This document shows, in pieces, positions 48,991-62,573 of a DNA stretch of 64,000 nucleotides (its first letter is position 1; every line of letters begins with the position of its first letter). The DNA comes from Aselliscus stoliczkanus (lineage: Eukaryota; Chordata; Mammalia; Chiroptera; Hipposideridae). The position numbers were made by a program, and so were the translations under genes. Where the stretch lies: NCBI GenBank assembly GCA_033961575.1, contig CM066727.1:150025434-150089433 (forward strand), in the 5' to 3' direction. The notes beneath the pieces were generated by a model. The model worked only from the letters and a program-made list of their open reading frames with translations, was not told the DNA's origin and did not search any database.

Positions 48991-49258
48991 AAAGTAACAG
49001 AGGAACAAAGTTGGCAGCTTGCCCTACTTGACTTCAGGACTTACAGTAAAGCTACAGTGATCAAGATACTGTGACATTGGCACAAAGATAGACAAATAGA
49101 TCACTGGAACAAAATAGAGTCCAGAAATAGTCACACAAATATATAGTCAACTGATTTTTGACAAAAGTGCAAAGGCAATTCAATAGAGAAAGAGTAGTCT
49201 TTTTAACAAATGGCGCTGGTACAACTCGATATTCATATTTGATCCATGACCAGCCCAA

Positions 49259-49695
49259 GGGCCGGCCGAGTGGCGCATTGGTTAAGAGCTGGCTTGGGAT
49301 ACCAGTGGCCCTGGTTCAGATCCCACAGATGAGGGCCAGTGACACTGCCCTCTACAGCTAACAACAGCTCCACCTAGAGCTGGGCTGCACAAGCCCAGGC
49401 GACAGTGTAGGCTGCAGCCCCTGCTGCAGTGGGCTGCCCTAGGCTACAGTGAGTGGCCGGCAGCCCGCAGCCAGCATGAGCTGCCAATAGCCCTGGTGAG
49501 CGGCTGTCCAGAGGCCGGCGACCAATCTGCCTCATCCAGGAAGAGCGCAATGATGATACCAACATTGGCCAGTGAAGCAATGTCCTCTGCAACTAGACTG
49601 AAGAACAAAAGGACAGCAACTTGTCTGTTCCCCTTCCCTGATTCCCCAATGCCATTCCCCTCTCCCAATCCCCCAATAAAATCTTTAAAAAAAAA
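49259..49695 (+). mobile_element. tRNA-SINE, form C
   Basis: Complete copy ending cccccaataaaatctttaaa, placed at the head of the composite SINE that follows. Confidence 0.9.
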
Positions 49696-50181
49696 GAGCT
49701 TGCCCAAGAGTGTGAGCTCTGAGCAACAAGGTCACTGGTTCGATTCCTACATGGCCCAGTGATGCGGCTCCCCGAGCTGAGCTGCCACTGAGCAGCCAAC
49801 AGGTGGGAGGATGGCTTAGCTGGTGAAAGCACATGGTGCCCCTAACAACAAGGTTTGAATGGTGGGCTATGCCCACCGGTAACTAAAGACTGAACTCGGC
49901 ACCTTGAGCTGAGCTGCCGCTTGGATGGCTCATGGGATAAAGGGTGTGCTTTTAACAACAATGCTGCCGGTTCAACTCCTGCATGGGATGGTGGCCATGC
50001 CCACCCACAACTAACTGAACACAGCACCTTGAGCTGAGCGGTGTGACTAGACTTGGAGCTGAGCTTGCTGCGCCCTCCACAACTAAGATTGAAGGACAAC
50101 AACTTGGCTGCTCCCCTTCCCCAATTCCCCAACACTGTTCCTCTCCCCCAATTCCCCAATAAAATCTTTAAAAAAAAAAAA
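49696..50181 (+). mobile_element. tRNA-SINE, composite form D
   Basis: At least three tRNA-like modules in plus orientation (gtcactggttcgattcctac; aggatggcttagctggtgaa; tgccggttcaactcctgcat) and an AATAAAATCTTTA end. Its head (ccagcccaag, 49249-49258) is separated from the body by the form C insert. Outer duplication ttgatccat. Confidence 0.85.
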
Positions 50182-50399
50182 GAATTTTGATCCATACCTC
50201 ATACCAGATACAAAATTAATTAAAATGCATTACAGACCTAACTATAAAACCTAAAACTATAATGTTTTCCAGGAGAAAAACATTGTGAAGTTGAATAAGG
50301 AAAATATTGACTTTTAGTTTCAAAAGCAAATCCATAAAAGAAAATAAACTTGATTTCAACAAAATTAATAACTTCCGCCTTCAGACAAGAATGAAAGGA

Positions 50400-50848
50400 G
50401 GGCAGGCCAAGTGTCGCCTTGGTTAAGAGTTGACTTGGAAGTGCAAGCTCTGAGCAGTAGTGCCCCTGTTTGTCCCATGTGAGGGCCAGTGATGCTGTGC
50501 TCTCTACAGCTAAGATGGTAAACAACCTGGAGCTGGGCTGCAGTGAGTTGCTGGTGACGGTGTAGGCTGCAGTGGGGCTGCAGTGGGCTGCCATAAGCTA
50601 CTGTGAGTGGCTGGCAGCTGGTGTGAGAGGCTGTAAGCCGCTGGGAGTGGCTGTCAAATGGCCAGTGAGCAATTGCCTCACCTGGGAAGAGTGTAATGAT
50701 CTCAATACCAACATGGGCCAATGAAGCGACTTTCCCCACAACTAGACTGAAGAACAAAAGGATAGCAACTTGTCTGTTCCTCGATTCCCCAGTGCTGTTC
50801 CCCTCCCCCAATTCCCCAATCAAATCTTAAAAAAAAAGAAAAAAAAAG
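50400..50848 (+). mobile_element. tRNA-SINE, form C, diverged
   Basis: Complete copy; duplications agaatgaaagga at 50388-50399 and 50849-50860. Confidence 0.95.
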
Positions 50849-51502
50849 AGAATGAAAGGATAAGTCACAAACTGGAAGAAAAATATGCAAATCACATATC
50901 TGCATTCAGAATAAAGGACTCTCAAAATGAAGCAAACTAATTTTAAAAACATGAGCAAAAGATTCAAACAGACGTTTCACAAAAGATATACATTTTGCAA
51001 ATACTCATATGAAATGATGCTCAACATCACTAATTATTATGGAAAAACAAATTAATAATGACACAGCAGTACATAACTGTTAGAATGTCTAAAATATTAA
51101 AAGAAGTTGGAGAGGATGCAAAGAAATTGAAACTCATACACTGCTGGTAGGAATGTAAAATGGTACAATCACTTTGGAAAACAATTTGGTAGTGTCTTTA
51201 AAAGTTAAATATACACTTACAGTGTGACACAACTAGCCAGTGATTCCATTCCTAGGTATTTACCTAACAGAAATGAAAGCATATGTCCACATAGACTTTG
51301 TACATAAATGTTTATAGTAGCTTTATATATAATAGCCAAGAACTGGAAATACATTAAAGTGCCCATCAACACGTGAATGGATAAACAAACTGTGCCACAC
51401 CCATACAATGAAATCCTACTCAACAATAAAAGGAACCAACTATTGATACTTGCAACAATGAAGAATCTCAAAATAATTATGCTGAGTGAAAAAAGCAAGA
51501 CA

Positions 51503-51944
51503 GGGCCGGCCGAGTGGCGCATTGGTTGGGTGCTGGTTTTGGGATGCCAGCGGCCCCGGTTCGGATCCCGCGTGGGGGCCGGTGACACTGCCCTCTGCAG
51601 CTGACGACGGCTCCACCTGGAGCTGGGCTGTGCGAGCCCCGGTGACGGTGTGGGCTGCCATGGGCTGCAGTGAGTGGCCCGCGGCCGGCGTGAGCGGCTG
51701 GCAGCCAAGCGTGAGCTGCCGATGGCTGCGGTGGGCGACGTCCAGAGGCCGGCGACCGATCTGCCTCGTCCGGGAGGAGCGCAACGACGATACCAGCAGT
51801 GGAGCAACATCCTCCGCAGCTGGGCTGAGGAGCGGGGGGACGGCGGCTTGTCTGTTCCCCTTCCCCGATTCCCCAACGCTGTTCCCCTCCGCCAATTCCC
51901 CAATAAAATATAAAAAAAGAAAAAAAAAAAAAAAGAAAAAAAAA
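51503..51944 (+). mobile_element. tRNA-SINE, form C, young-looking
   Basis: Complete copy with CpGs largely intact (gtgcgagccccggtgacggt), duplications aaaaagcaagaca on both sides, inside the L1 3' UTR. CpG retention suggests a recent insertion. Confidence 0.95.
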
Positions 51945-52309
51945 AAAAAAGCAAGACAAAAAAAAAAACCAACAAAACACCAAACTCCTATACTGTAGGA
52001 TTTCACATATGTAAAATTCTAAAAATGCAAACTAACCTATAGTGACAAAAACAGATGAGTGGTACCAGGGAAGGGACTGGAGTGACAGGATGGTGGGATT
52101 ACAAAGGAGCAAGAGGCAACTTTAGGAGTAACCTATGTTCATTGTCTTGAGTATGTTGATGGTTTTATGGATATATACATATGTCAAGTATATGATATAT
52201 ACATATAAAGTCTACATAAATTGTACATTTTAAATATCTACAATTTATTGTATATCAATTACCTCAATGAAACTATTTTAAAAACTGAGTTTTTAAGACA
52301 TGCAAAGCT

Positions 52310-52610
52310 GAAGACTGGGCCAGGAATAATAACTGCCACCCTTCGTAATGTTACATTACCTGGCAGGTTCTACACAAATTCCTTTGCATATATTATTTCA
52401 TTTAATTCTCAAAACAGTTTTGTGAAGTATAACTATTTCCATTTTTAAATGAAGTTATGGAGGTTCAGAGAGAGTAAGTAAATAATTTGCCCAGTCAGAA
52501 GGCAGGATTCAGACGCAGGCCTGTCTGACTCCAAAGCTGAACATTTAACTGTTGCATTATACTGCCCTCTATGTTCATCACCAGGTAATAAAATTGATGA
52601 CAACTGGCTT
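52310..52610 (+). mobile_element. MIR fragment
   Basis: attctcaaaacagttttgtg ... ggaggttcagagagagtaag ... ttgcccagtcagaaggcagg. Confidence 0.7.
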
Positions 52611-52838
52611 CCTGCCCATGACATCATTTTTATATTTTATTTATTTTTATTGTTTTATTATTTTTAAATGTATTTTTCAGCTACAGTTGATATACAATAT
52701 TATATTAGTTTCAGGTGTACAACATGGTGATTAGACACACATCGTACCCTAATAAATCTAGTACCCATCTGACACCATACGTAGCTGTTACAATATTATT
52801 GACTATATTCCCTATGCTGTGCTTTACATCCCCGTGAC

Positions 52839-53301
52839 TATTTTTTTTTTTTTTTAGATTTTTATTGGGGAATTGGGAGAGGGGAACAGTGTTGGGGAAT
52901 CAGGGAAGGGGAACAGACAAGTTGTGGTCCTTTTTGTTCTTCAGTCTAGTTATGGAGGATGTTGCTTCACTGGCCCCCATTGGTATTGTCATTGTGCTCT
53001 TCCTGGGTGAGGCAGTCACTCGCCGGCCTCTGGACGGTAGCTCACTGCGGCTCTTGGCAACTCATGCTGGCTGCCAGCCGCTCAGGCTGGCTGCCGGACA
53101 CTCACTGTAGCCTATGGCAGCCCATTGCAGCAGAGGCTGCAGCCCACACCGTCGCCGGCCATCTTAGCTATGGAGGCAACCAGGTGGAGCTGTTGTTCAC
53201 CACCTTAGCTGTAGAGGGCAGTGTCATTGGCACTCATATGTGGGATCTGAACTGGGTCCCCGCTGCTCAGAGCTGGCGTCCCAAGCCAGCTCCTAACCCA
53301 G
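52839..53301 (-). mobile_element. tRNA-SINE, form C, head truncated
   Basis: Reversed copy between the first (52830-52838) and second (53302-53310) copies of ccccgtgac; its head is missing after ctcctaaccca. Confidence 0.9.
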
Positions 53302-53310
53302 CCCCGTGAC

Positions 53311-53765
53311 TTTTTTTTTTTTTTTAAGATTTTATTGGGGAATTGGTGGAGGGGAACAGCGTTGGGAAATCGGGGAAGGGGAACAGACAAGTTGCTGTCT
53401 TTTTGTTCTTCAGTTTAGTTGCGGAGGATGTTGCTTCACTGTTGGTATCGTCATTGTGCTCTTCCCGGATGAGGCAGATCAGTCGCTGGCCTCTGGATGT
53501 CGCTCACCGCGGCTATTGGCAGCTCACGCTTGGCTGCCAGCCGCTCATGCTGGCTGCGGGCCACTCACTGTAGCCTATGGCAGCCCACTGCAGCAGGGGC
53601 TGCAGCCCACACCATCACCGGGGCTCGCACAGCCCAGCTCCAGGTGGAGCTGTTGTTCACCATCTTAGCTGTAGAGGGCAGTGTCACTGGCCCTCATGTG
53701 GGATCCGAACCGGGGCCGCTGGCATCCCAAAACCAGCGCTTAACCAATGCGCCACTCGGCCGGCC
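53311..53765 (-). mobile_element. tRNA-SINE, form C
   Basis: Reversed copy ending cactcggccggcc, between the second and third (53766-53774) copies of ccccgtgac. Confidence 0.95.
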
Positions 53766-54499
53766 CCCCGTGACTATTTTTATAATTGGCAATTTGTACT
53801 TCTTAATCTCTTTCACCTTTTTCACCAATCCTTCCAAACCCCTTCCCATCTGACAATCATCAGTTTGTTCTCTGTATCTATGAGTTTGTTTCTATTTTAT
53901 TTGTTCATTAATTTTGTTCTTTAGGGTCCATATAAGTGAGATCATAAGGTATTTTTCTTTCTCTGTCTGACTTATTTCACTCACTTAGCATAATACCCTC
54001 TAGGTTCATCCATGTTGTCACAAATGGAAGGATTTCATACTTCGTTATGGCTAATATTCCATCGTATATATGTACCACAGCTTCTTTATCCATTCATTTA
54101 TTGATGGTTAGGTTACTTCCATATCTTGGCTATTGTAAATAATGCTGCAATGAACATAGGGATGCATATATCTTTTCTCTTTTTTTCTTTTTTGTATTTT
54201 TTTGTATTTGTACTTTCTTTGTATTATTTTTTATTTTTTAGGGATGCATATATCTTTTCGAATTAGCATTTTTGTTTTCTTCAGATAAATATGAAGTGGA
54301 ATTGCTGGGTCATATGGTAGTTCTATTTTTAATTTTTTGAGGAACCTCCAAACTTTTCCATAATGTCTGCACCAATTTGCAATCCCACCAACAGTGCACA
54401 AGGGTTCCCTTTCCTCTACATTCTCGCCAACACTTGCTCTTTGTTGATTTATTGATGATAGCCATTCTCACAGGTGTGAGGTGATATCTCATTGTGGTA

Positions 54500-55184
54500 G
54501 CATGACATCATCTTTAACCTAAATTTCATCCAGGTGGCCTAGATCAGAGTAGGTTATGCAGTGCTTTATATGGAGAAAAGGATGTGTCTTCAGAACTTCT
54601 CTTTGAGGAGTGGGGAATGCGAGGGGGCACTCTACATTCTTCCTCCCCACACCAATTTCTGTCCTCCTCTGGTAGTGCTCCCCACCTATATCCCAGTGCT
54701 TCCGGGCCCCTTTCACCTTGTTGCCTTCCAAGATACCCCCATATTTCAGCAATGATGAGTGCAACACTGAGGCAAAAAAGCAGAGAGAAAAAGGTTGGAA
54801 AATGGTCCTGAGGAGGAGCTGTGAAGTCTGGGTCCCTGGAACTACAGACAGGTAAGCTGAGACTCCAGGCTCCTCCACTCCCTTGTGAGGCGCGATGTCT
54901 GCCAGTTCTCACTGCGCCGTGGTCCTTATGCCGGCTCATATGCAGTGCTGTCACCACATAAGCCCAGAACTCCAGGCCAAACCTTCATCTCCCAGATTCT
55001 AATTCCCATGCAGCCCTTCTGACCCCATTTTGCACTCCCGCATCCTGAAACCTTTCATGGCCCTCTGGAATTCAGGATTCATCAACAGTAACATCCTCCA
55101 TCTTCAGCCTTCCCATGTACACTGAAGAAAACCTGGCTCTCCCCAAACCGTTGACAAGTAACTGAAAGCCCTCCATATTTTCTC
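54500..55184. other. Non-repetitive island with an unproven minus-strand ORF
   Basis: The only clearly non-repetitive block of moderate GC in the 29-60 kb interval. The minus strand has overlapping open frames, e.g. 54544-54957 (137 aa) containing a hydrophobic run FSLLFCLSVALIIAEIWGYL. I recognise no family, see no splice or poly(A) structure to support it, and no gene is known to me here in human. Could be an unannotated exon, regulatory element or chance. Confidence 0.25.
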
Positions 55185-55603
55185 TTTTTTAAAGATTTTA
55201 TTGGGGAACTGGGAGAGGGGAACAGCATAGGGGAATCGGGGAAGGGGAACAGAAAAGTTGCTGTCCTTTTGTTCTTCAGTGTAGTTGTAGAGGATATCGC
55301 TTCACGGGCCCATGTTGGTATTATCATTGCGCTCTTCCCGGGTGATGCAGTTGCTCACCAGCCATTGGACAGCCACTCACAGCGGCTCATGGCAGCTCAG
55401 GAAAGCTCACGCTAGCTGCCGGCCAGCCCCACTGTCACCAGCAACTCGCAGCAGCCCAGCTCCAGGTCGAGCTCTTGTTCACCATCTTAGCTGTAGAGGG
55501 CATAACGTCACTGGCCCTCATATGCGGAATCCGAACTGGGGCCCTGCTGCTCAGAGCTGGCGTCCCAAGCCAACTCCTAACCAACGCGCCACTTGGCAGG
55601 CCC
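55185..55603 (-). mobile_element. tRNA-SINE, form C
   Basis: Reversed copy, slightly shortened in the middle: aaagattttattggggaact ... cgcgccacttggcaggccc. Confidence 0.9.
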
Positions 55604-56165
55604 TAGCCTGTCTTAGGTTCTTAACCAGATATCTGCTTAACGGGGGACTTCCTAGACTCAAAGTGCCAAGTACATGGGCAATACTTATTGAACAGATAAA
55701 AGAATCAACTTAGATCCTAGCCTGTTCTTTCTTCTACTGGCTGTTGCCTTTGACAAGCCTATTAGCTTGTTAATACATACGAAGTAGACATACCTCTATA
55801 CCTAAGTTACTGAAGGAAAGAAGTATGACATTAACCTAAATAGTGATAGGCAGTGAGTAATTTCTTCTTCATACATGCTAAATTGTGCAAAGGTAAACAA
55901 ACAAAAATTAAAATCCAGGATTTGGGCGTTTAAGAAAAGGGTAGCTCAGGACCACAGTGAATCCTAACTACTACAGGGAATTGACTTGATATCCAGTAAC
56001 CTCACAGGTGTACCTTGAACCAATGGCTAGAAGAGCCCAGAGGCCTGTACCTGGCTTGAATACTGGTCACACATTGATCCTGGAGAACACTTCAAAAATG
56101 TTAGGGAAATGCTGAGACTGCAATAAAGTTTTCCCCTGTAAATAAGTTCCATTAAAACTGGGTGA
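55604..56165. other. No recognised feature
   Basis: Mixed, mildly AT-rich sequence between two SINEs; no gene or RNA seen. Confidence 0.4.
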
Positions 56166-56168
56166 GAG

Positions 56169-56596
56169 GGCCGGCCGAGTGGTGCCTTGGTAAGAGCTGG
56201 TTTGGGATGCCAGCAGCCCAGTTTTGGATCCCACATGTGAGGGCCAGTGACACTGCCCTCTACAGCTAACAACAGCTCCACTTGGAGCTAGGCTGTGCGA
56301 GCCCCAGCCCTGGTGACGGAATAGGCTTCAGCCCCTGCTGCAGTGGGCTGCCATAGGCTACAGTGAGTGGCTGGCAGCCAGCATGAGCGGCTGGCAGCCA
56401 GCCGTGAGCTGCCAATAGCCACGGTGAGCGGCCGTCCAGAGGCCGGCAACTGATCTGCCTCATCCAGGAAGAGCGCAATGATGATACCAACATGGGCCAA
56501 TGAAGCAACGTCCTCCGCAACTAGACTGAAGAACAATAAGACAGCAACTTGTCTGTTCCCCTTCCTTGATTCCCCCCGCAAAAAACAAAACAAAAC
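56169..56596 (+). mobile_element. tRNA-SINE, form C
   Basis: Copy lacking the usual tail, ending ttccccccgcaaaaaacaaa; duplications aaaactgggtgagag. Confidence 0.93.
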
Positions 56597-56645
56597 AAAA
56601 CTGGGTGAGAGATGTGGACTCAGGTCTATATCACCTTGTGACCAC

Positions 56646-56801
56646 TTTTTTTTTTTTTTTTTTTTTTTAGCTGAGCCATCCTGTCACCTGTTGGCAGCTC
56701 AGCGGCAGCTCAGCACTGGCTGGGCATCGAACTGCTGTTGCTCAGAGCTCAGCTCGCAGTCTTGAGCGAGCTCTTAACCAACTGAGCCACTTGGCCAGCC
56801 C
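56646..56801 (-). mobile_element. tRNA-SINE, form B
   Basis: Reversed copy with a 24-base T tail: agctgagccatcctgtcacc ... ccacttggccagccc. Confidence 0.93.
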
Positions 56802-57261
56802 CTGGGACCACGTTTTTTGAGCTTCAGTCCACAATAGCTTAAGTAGAACAGATTAATTTTGCTGTACAAATATCTGGAGAATCTCAAGCTAACTTGTGGG
56901 CCACTACTGACATCACATGTTGCTTTCTTCTTGCGGTGGGTGATGGATGCCTACATAGCAGGTAACTTCCCCATAGGTAGAAATTAGGTATCCTGATTAT
57001 CCATTGGGCAAGACATTGGTTTGAGTTATTTGCAGCCGGTACTGGGTAGGCAGGTGGGATGGGGCTACTTTAGAATCTGAAGCACATGAAAGCCCTTTTG
57101 TGAAAGTTATCTGTGGCATTCCAAAAACCAAGATTAGTTTGGGATTATCTTCAAACTGAAAAAACTGTTAAATCAATTTTTAGCAGTATTAGGTTCTTCA
57201 ATGTAGGATCCTTGGAGACAAGATCATACTTTGCATTTATCCCTAGTATAAAGGGTTTGCA
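56802..57261. other. No recognised feature
   Basis: Mixed sequence without gene, RNA or young repeat. Confidence 0.4.
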
Positions 57262-57560
57262 GGGCAGGCCAAGTGGCTCAGTTGGGTAAGTACATGAGCT
57301 CTGAGCAAGAGTCGCCAGTTCAATTCCCACATGGGCCAGTGAGTTGCACCCCAGAGGAGCTGCCAGGATGGCTCAGCTGGTGAGAGCAAGTGCTACTAAC
57401 AAGGTTGCCTGTTCCATTCCCACATGGGATAGTGGGCTATGCCCACCCACTGCTGGATGGCAACTGGACTTGGAGCTGAGCTAGCAGAGCCCTCCACAAC
57501 TAAGACTGAAGGACAACAATTTGGCTGTTCCCCTTCCCCAATAAAAAAATCTTAATTAAA
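57262..57560 (+). mobile_element. tRNA-SINE, composite form D, shortened
   Basis: aagtggctcagttgggtaag, caggatggctcagctggtga and an AATAAAAAAATCTTA end show two tRNA-like modules. Confidence 0.85.
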
Positions 57561-57566
57561 ATGAAG

Positions 57567-57673
57567 GGGAGCTGGCCAAGTGTCGCGGTGGTTAAAAGCT
57601 GGCTTGAGATGCTAGCGGGCCGGGTTTGGATCCCACATATGAAAGCCAGTGACAGTGCCCTCTTAAAAATAAA
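57567..57673 (+). mobile_element. tRNA-SINE, form A, diverged
   Basis: gagctggccaagtgtcgcgg ... gccagtgacagtgccctctt. Confidence 0.85.
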
Positions 57674-57679
57674 GTGTTT

Positions 57680-58050
57680 GCAGTGTAGAGGAATGAAGGG
57701 GGACAGATATATGTCTTATGGGCCTCCCCAAAGGATGCAGACACTTGCTTACATTCAGGTTCTGACAAATTCAGGATTTGCCACAGCTATTCGAGCACAT
57801 GCATTGGTATGCTGACCATGATTAAGTCAAGGTCAGCAGTTTCTGGGGGTTTTCCAACTAAAGGGTTCTCCAATGAACAGGACCACCTCTATGCTGAAAT
57901 ACTCCACCTCTCCATTGCTATCACATTCTTTTGAATACACACTTACAAAAAATGTTTCCCAACATGATATTTTAATCAAACCTTCTGAGCTATTTTAGTT
58001 TAATTTAGAAAACCTAACTAGCAAAGCCAGTCTTTATCAATCCATTCCTA
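57680..58050. other. No recognised feature
   Basis: No gene, RNA or clear repeat identified. Confidence 0.35.
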
Positions 58051-58051
58051 A

Positions 58052-58399
58052 TTTTTTAAAAATATTTTATTGGGGAATTGGTGGAGGGGAACAGCTTTGG
58101 GGAATCAGGGAAGGGGAACAGACAAGTTGCTGTCCTTTTTATTCTTCAGTCTAGTTGTGGAGGATGTTGCTTCACTGGCCTTTGTTGGTATTATCATTGT
58201 GCTCTTTCCGGGCAAGGCAGCTCACACTGGCTGCTGGCCACTCAGGGTAGCTTCCGGCAGCCCACTGCAGATTTCACAGCAGCCCAGCTCCAGGTCGAGC
58301 TGTTGTTCATCATCTTAGCTATAGAGGCTGCAGTCACTGGCCCTCATGTGGGATCCGAACTGGGGCCCTACTGCTTTGAGCTGGCGCTCTCAACACCAC
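58052..58399 (-). mobile_element. tRNA-SINE, form C, internally deleted and head-truncated
   Basis: Reversed copy ending at gagctggcgctctcaacacc with no tRNA head remaining. Confidence 0.8.
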
Positions 58400-59328
58400 T
58401 TTTTTTTAAAAAAGGTTTTATTGGGGAATTGGGGAAGGGGACCAGCCAAGTTGTTTTCTTCCATCTTCATTGTGGAGGGTACCAGTCGCCATCAGGCTTC
58501 CCATTGGCAGCTAGTGGCCTCTAAGCTCAAGGTGCTGTGTTCAATCTTAGTTGTGGGTGGGCATAGCCACCATCCCATAAAGGAGAGGAACCAGCAGCCT
58601 TGTTAAGAGCACTCGCTCTACCCATTGAGCCATCTGGGCAGCAGCTCAGCTCAAGGTGCTGAGTTCAGCCTTAGTTGCAGGTGGTTGAACAGGCAATCTT
58701 GTTTTTATACCAGCTGAGCTGCCAACATGTTTTTACATCCTGCCACCTGTTGGCAGCTCAGCTAGGGTGCAGCGTTCACTGGCCCATGTGGGAATTGAAC
58801 CGTTGCTCAGAGCACGCACTCTAAGCCAACTCTTTTTTTTTTTTTTTTTTTTTTTAAGATTTTATTGGGGTATTGGCGGAGGGGAACAGCGTTGGGGAAT
58901 CGGGGAAGGGGAACAGACAAGTTGCTGTCTTTTTGTTCTTCAGTTTAGTTGCGGAGGATGTTGCTTCACTGTTGGTATCGTCATTGCGCTCTTCCCGGAT
59001 GAGGCAGATCGGTCGCTGGCCTCTGGATGTCGCTCACCGCGGCTATTGGCAGCTCACTCTTGGCTGCCAGCCGCTCACGCTGGCTGCGGGCCACTCACTT
59101 TAGCCTATGGCAGCCCACTGCAGCAGGGGCTGCAGCGCACACCATCACAGGGGCTCTCACAGCCCAGCTCCAGGTGGAGCTGTTGTTAGCTGTAGAGGGC
59201 AGTGTCACTGGCCCTCATGTGGGATCCGAACCGGGGCCGCTGGCATCCCAAAACCAGCGCTTAACCAATGCGCCACTCGGCCGGCCCTCTAAGCCAACTC
59301 TTAACCAACTGAGCCACTCTGCCGGCCC
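58400..59328 (-). mobile_element. tRNA-SINE, composite form D, interrupted by a form C
   Basis: Reversed composite with several gagccatctgggcagc / agctgagctgcc modules. The terminal head ctctgccggccccc lies beyond the insert at 58835-59286. Confidence 0.88.
58835..59286 (-). mobile_element. tRNA-SINE, form C, nested
   Basis: Complete reversed copy; perfect 16-bp duplications ctctaagccaactctt at 58819-58834 and 59287-59302. Nearly the same as the copy at 53311-53765. Confidence 0.95.
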
Positions 59329-59474
59329 CCCAAATAAGTTTTAAAAATAAACATATATATCCCTAATTGATAACTTTCCAATTCATGAATTCTAGAACAA
59401 TAAACTATTATTACACTCATGAAACAATTTTATAAAGGACCTGGATACAGATCCCCTTAAAAGCTATCAAAGTT

Positions 59475-59584
59475 GGGCCGGCCGAGTGGCGAGGTGGTTA
59501 AGCACTGGCTTGGGAAGCCAGCAGCCCTGGTTCGGGTCCCACATATGAGGGCCAGTAACACTGCCCTCCAAAAAAAAAAAAAAA
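59475..59584 (+). mobile_element. tRNA-SINE, form A
   Basis: gggccggccgagtggcgagg ... cactgccctcc plus A tail. Confidence 0.93.
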
Positions 59585-59592
59585 CCTACCAA

Positions 59593-59703
59593 GGGTCAAC
59601 TGAGTGGCGTGGTGGTTAAGCGCTGGCTTAGGAAGCCTGCGGCCCTGGTTCAGTCCCACATATAAGGGCCAGTAAAACTGGCCTCAAAAAACAAACAAAA
59701 AAA
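59593..59703 (+). mobile_element. tRNA-SINE, form A
   Basis: Second adjacent copy: gggtcaactgagtggcgtgg ... ctggcctc plus A-rich tail. Left flank aaaagctatcaaag and right flank aaggctatcaaaa show the shared target. Confidence 0.9.
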
Positions 59704-59728
59704 GGCTATCAAAACCATGCACTTTCTT

Positions 59729-59833
59729 CCCTTTTTTTGGAGGGCAGTGTCACTGGCCCCCATATGTGGGATCTGAACCGGGGCTGCTGGCTTCCCAAGC
59801 CAGTGCTTAACCACCTCGCCACTCGGCCGGCCC
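59729..59833 (-). mobile_element. tRNA-SINE, form A
   Basis: Reversed copy; duplications catgcactttct. Confidence 0.93.
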
Positions 59834-60199
59834 GAAAGTCATGCACTTTCTATTAGTCTTTGAGTCCAGGGATATGCACGCTTCAGTCTATGTGACTTCT
59901 CAATGTGCTCCTCTATTCAACACTTTTTTTCTTACTCTCCTAGTTTCTGTTTTAAAAACACCAATTAGCCAGGTTAAATTAACCAAACACTCAGATGCCC
60001 TAATCCCATTTTTCCCATACAGCTAGGCAAACTAAGGAGGGAGAGGATACAAATACAAAAGAAACCTGAGTTAAGGTACATGGTAAGTTTTCTCCCCCAT
60101 GAAAAGACAATGTAGTACTCTACACTTGAATACTTGGTAAAAGCAATTACAGTCCCTATGACACCCCCCCCATTCTAGCCGGCAACAAATACACTCAAT

Positions 60200-60270
60200 A
60201 TGGTAAAGTATAATTTCCATTTTATTTTGTCCCCCAGAGAATATTTCTTCAATCTTAAGGACTTGGCTCC
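60200..60270 (-). terminator. RPS26: RPS26 3' UTR and poly(A) signal
   Basis: After the stop (60271-60273) a short 3' UTR runs to AATAAA at 60221-60226 on the minus strand, so cleavage is expected close to 60200. Confidence 0.8.
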
Positions 60271-62172
<1,902 letters not shown>

Positions 62173-62230
62173 CTTGGAAGCGAGGACCCGAGAGAGGACC
62201 GGCACTCGTTCCCTTCTCTTATATAGCACT
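62173..62230 (-). promoter_or_regulatory. RPS26: RPS26 core promoter: TATA-like box and TOP start
   Basis: On the minus strand gctatataag (62219-62228) lies about 25 bases before a pyrimidine tract cctctct near 62191-62198. A C start within this tract would give a 5' terminal oligopyrimidine (TOP) mRNA with a leader of about 25 nt, as expected for a ribosomal protein gene under mTOR control. The precise start is inferred. Confidence 0.7.
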
Positions 62231-62554
62231 AGATCCCTACGCTCACATCGGAAGAATCCTTAGTTGATGAACGCCCAAAACGGCAACCGACTTTACTCAA
62301 CTTTTTTTTTTTTATTATTCAGCGTCTCTTCTGATATCTAGGGCAGAAAGGTGTTTCTCGAGTTGACTTATCCGTGGCACAAGGTGACCATGGGACTATT
62401 TTCGTTGTGGCTGGCGGAAGAAAACTAGGCTAAAGCACTGCGACACTTCATAGTGGGCGTTATAATTATCCGTTCTTTGCGACGGCAGGCGCGGAAGTTG
62501 AACAGCGCAAAATCACAAATCGCACTCCTAGTGAGAGGCCAAAGGGGAAGAGAT

Positions 62555-62573
62555 GCATGGTGGGAGTTGTAGT
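62555..62573 (-). promoter_or_regulatory. ZNF143-type motif upstream of RPS26
   Basis: Plus strand gcatggtgggagttgtagt is a near-perfect reverse complement of ACTACAAnTCCCAnCATGC. It lies ~360 bases upstream of the RPS26 start in a CpG-rich block. Confidence 0.65.

Larger units (their letters stand above)
48780..52290 (+). mobile_element. L1 ORF2 3' part and 3' UTR, split by four SINEs
   Basis: One old L1 in plus orientation can be followed across the SINEs: 48780-49256 (aatcctaatcaaaatcccag, ccttgacttcaggactt-like, caactgatttttgacaaaag), 50182-50399, 50849-51502 (ctggtaggaatgtaaaatgg, gcccatcaacacgtgaatgg) and 51945-52290 (3' UTR end, cacatttaaat-like). Frames are broken throughout. Confidence 0.8.
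52640..54500 (-). mobile_element. L1 3' region, antisense, split by two SINEs
   Basis: Pieces at 52640-52838 and 53775-54500. The minus strand carries the ORF2 C-terminal region ([20 protein letters not shown]) near 54310-54492 and a 3' part running to about 52640. A 60-aa frame survives by chance. Confidence 0.8.

Noticed and set aside
51440..52006. Long minus-strand open frame (188 aa), with overlapping plus-strand frame of 170 aa
   Set aside because: Both lie entirely in a form C SINE and its A/T tail; similar frames recur in every reversed form C copy (13.1, 35.7, 45.4, 53.4 and 58.9 kb).
54310..54492. 60-aa frame as a possible small gene
   Set aside because: It is the antisense L1 ORF2 C-terminal region.
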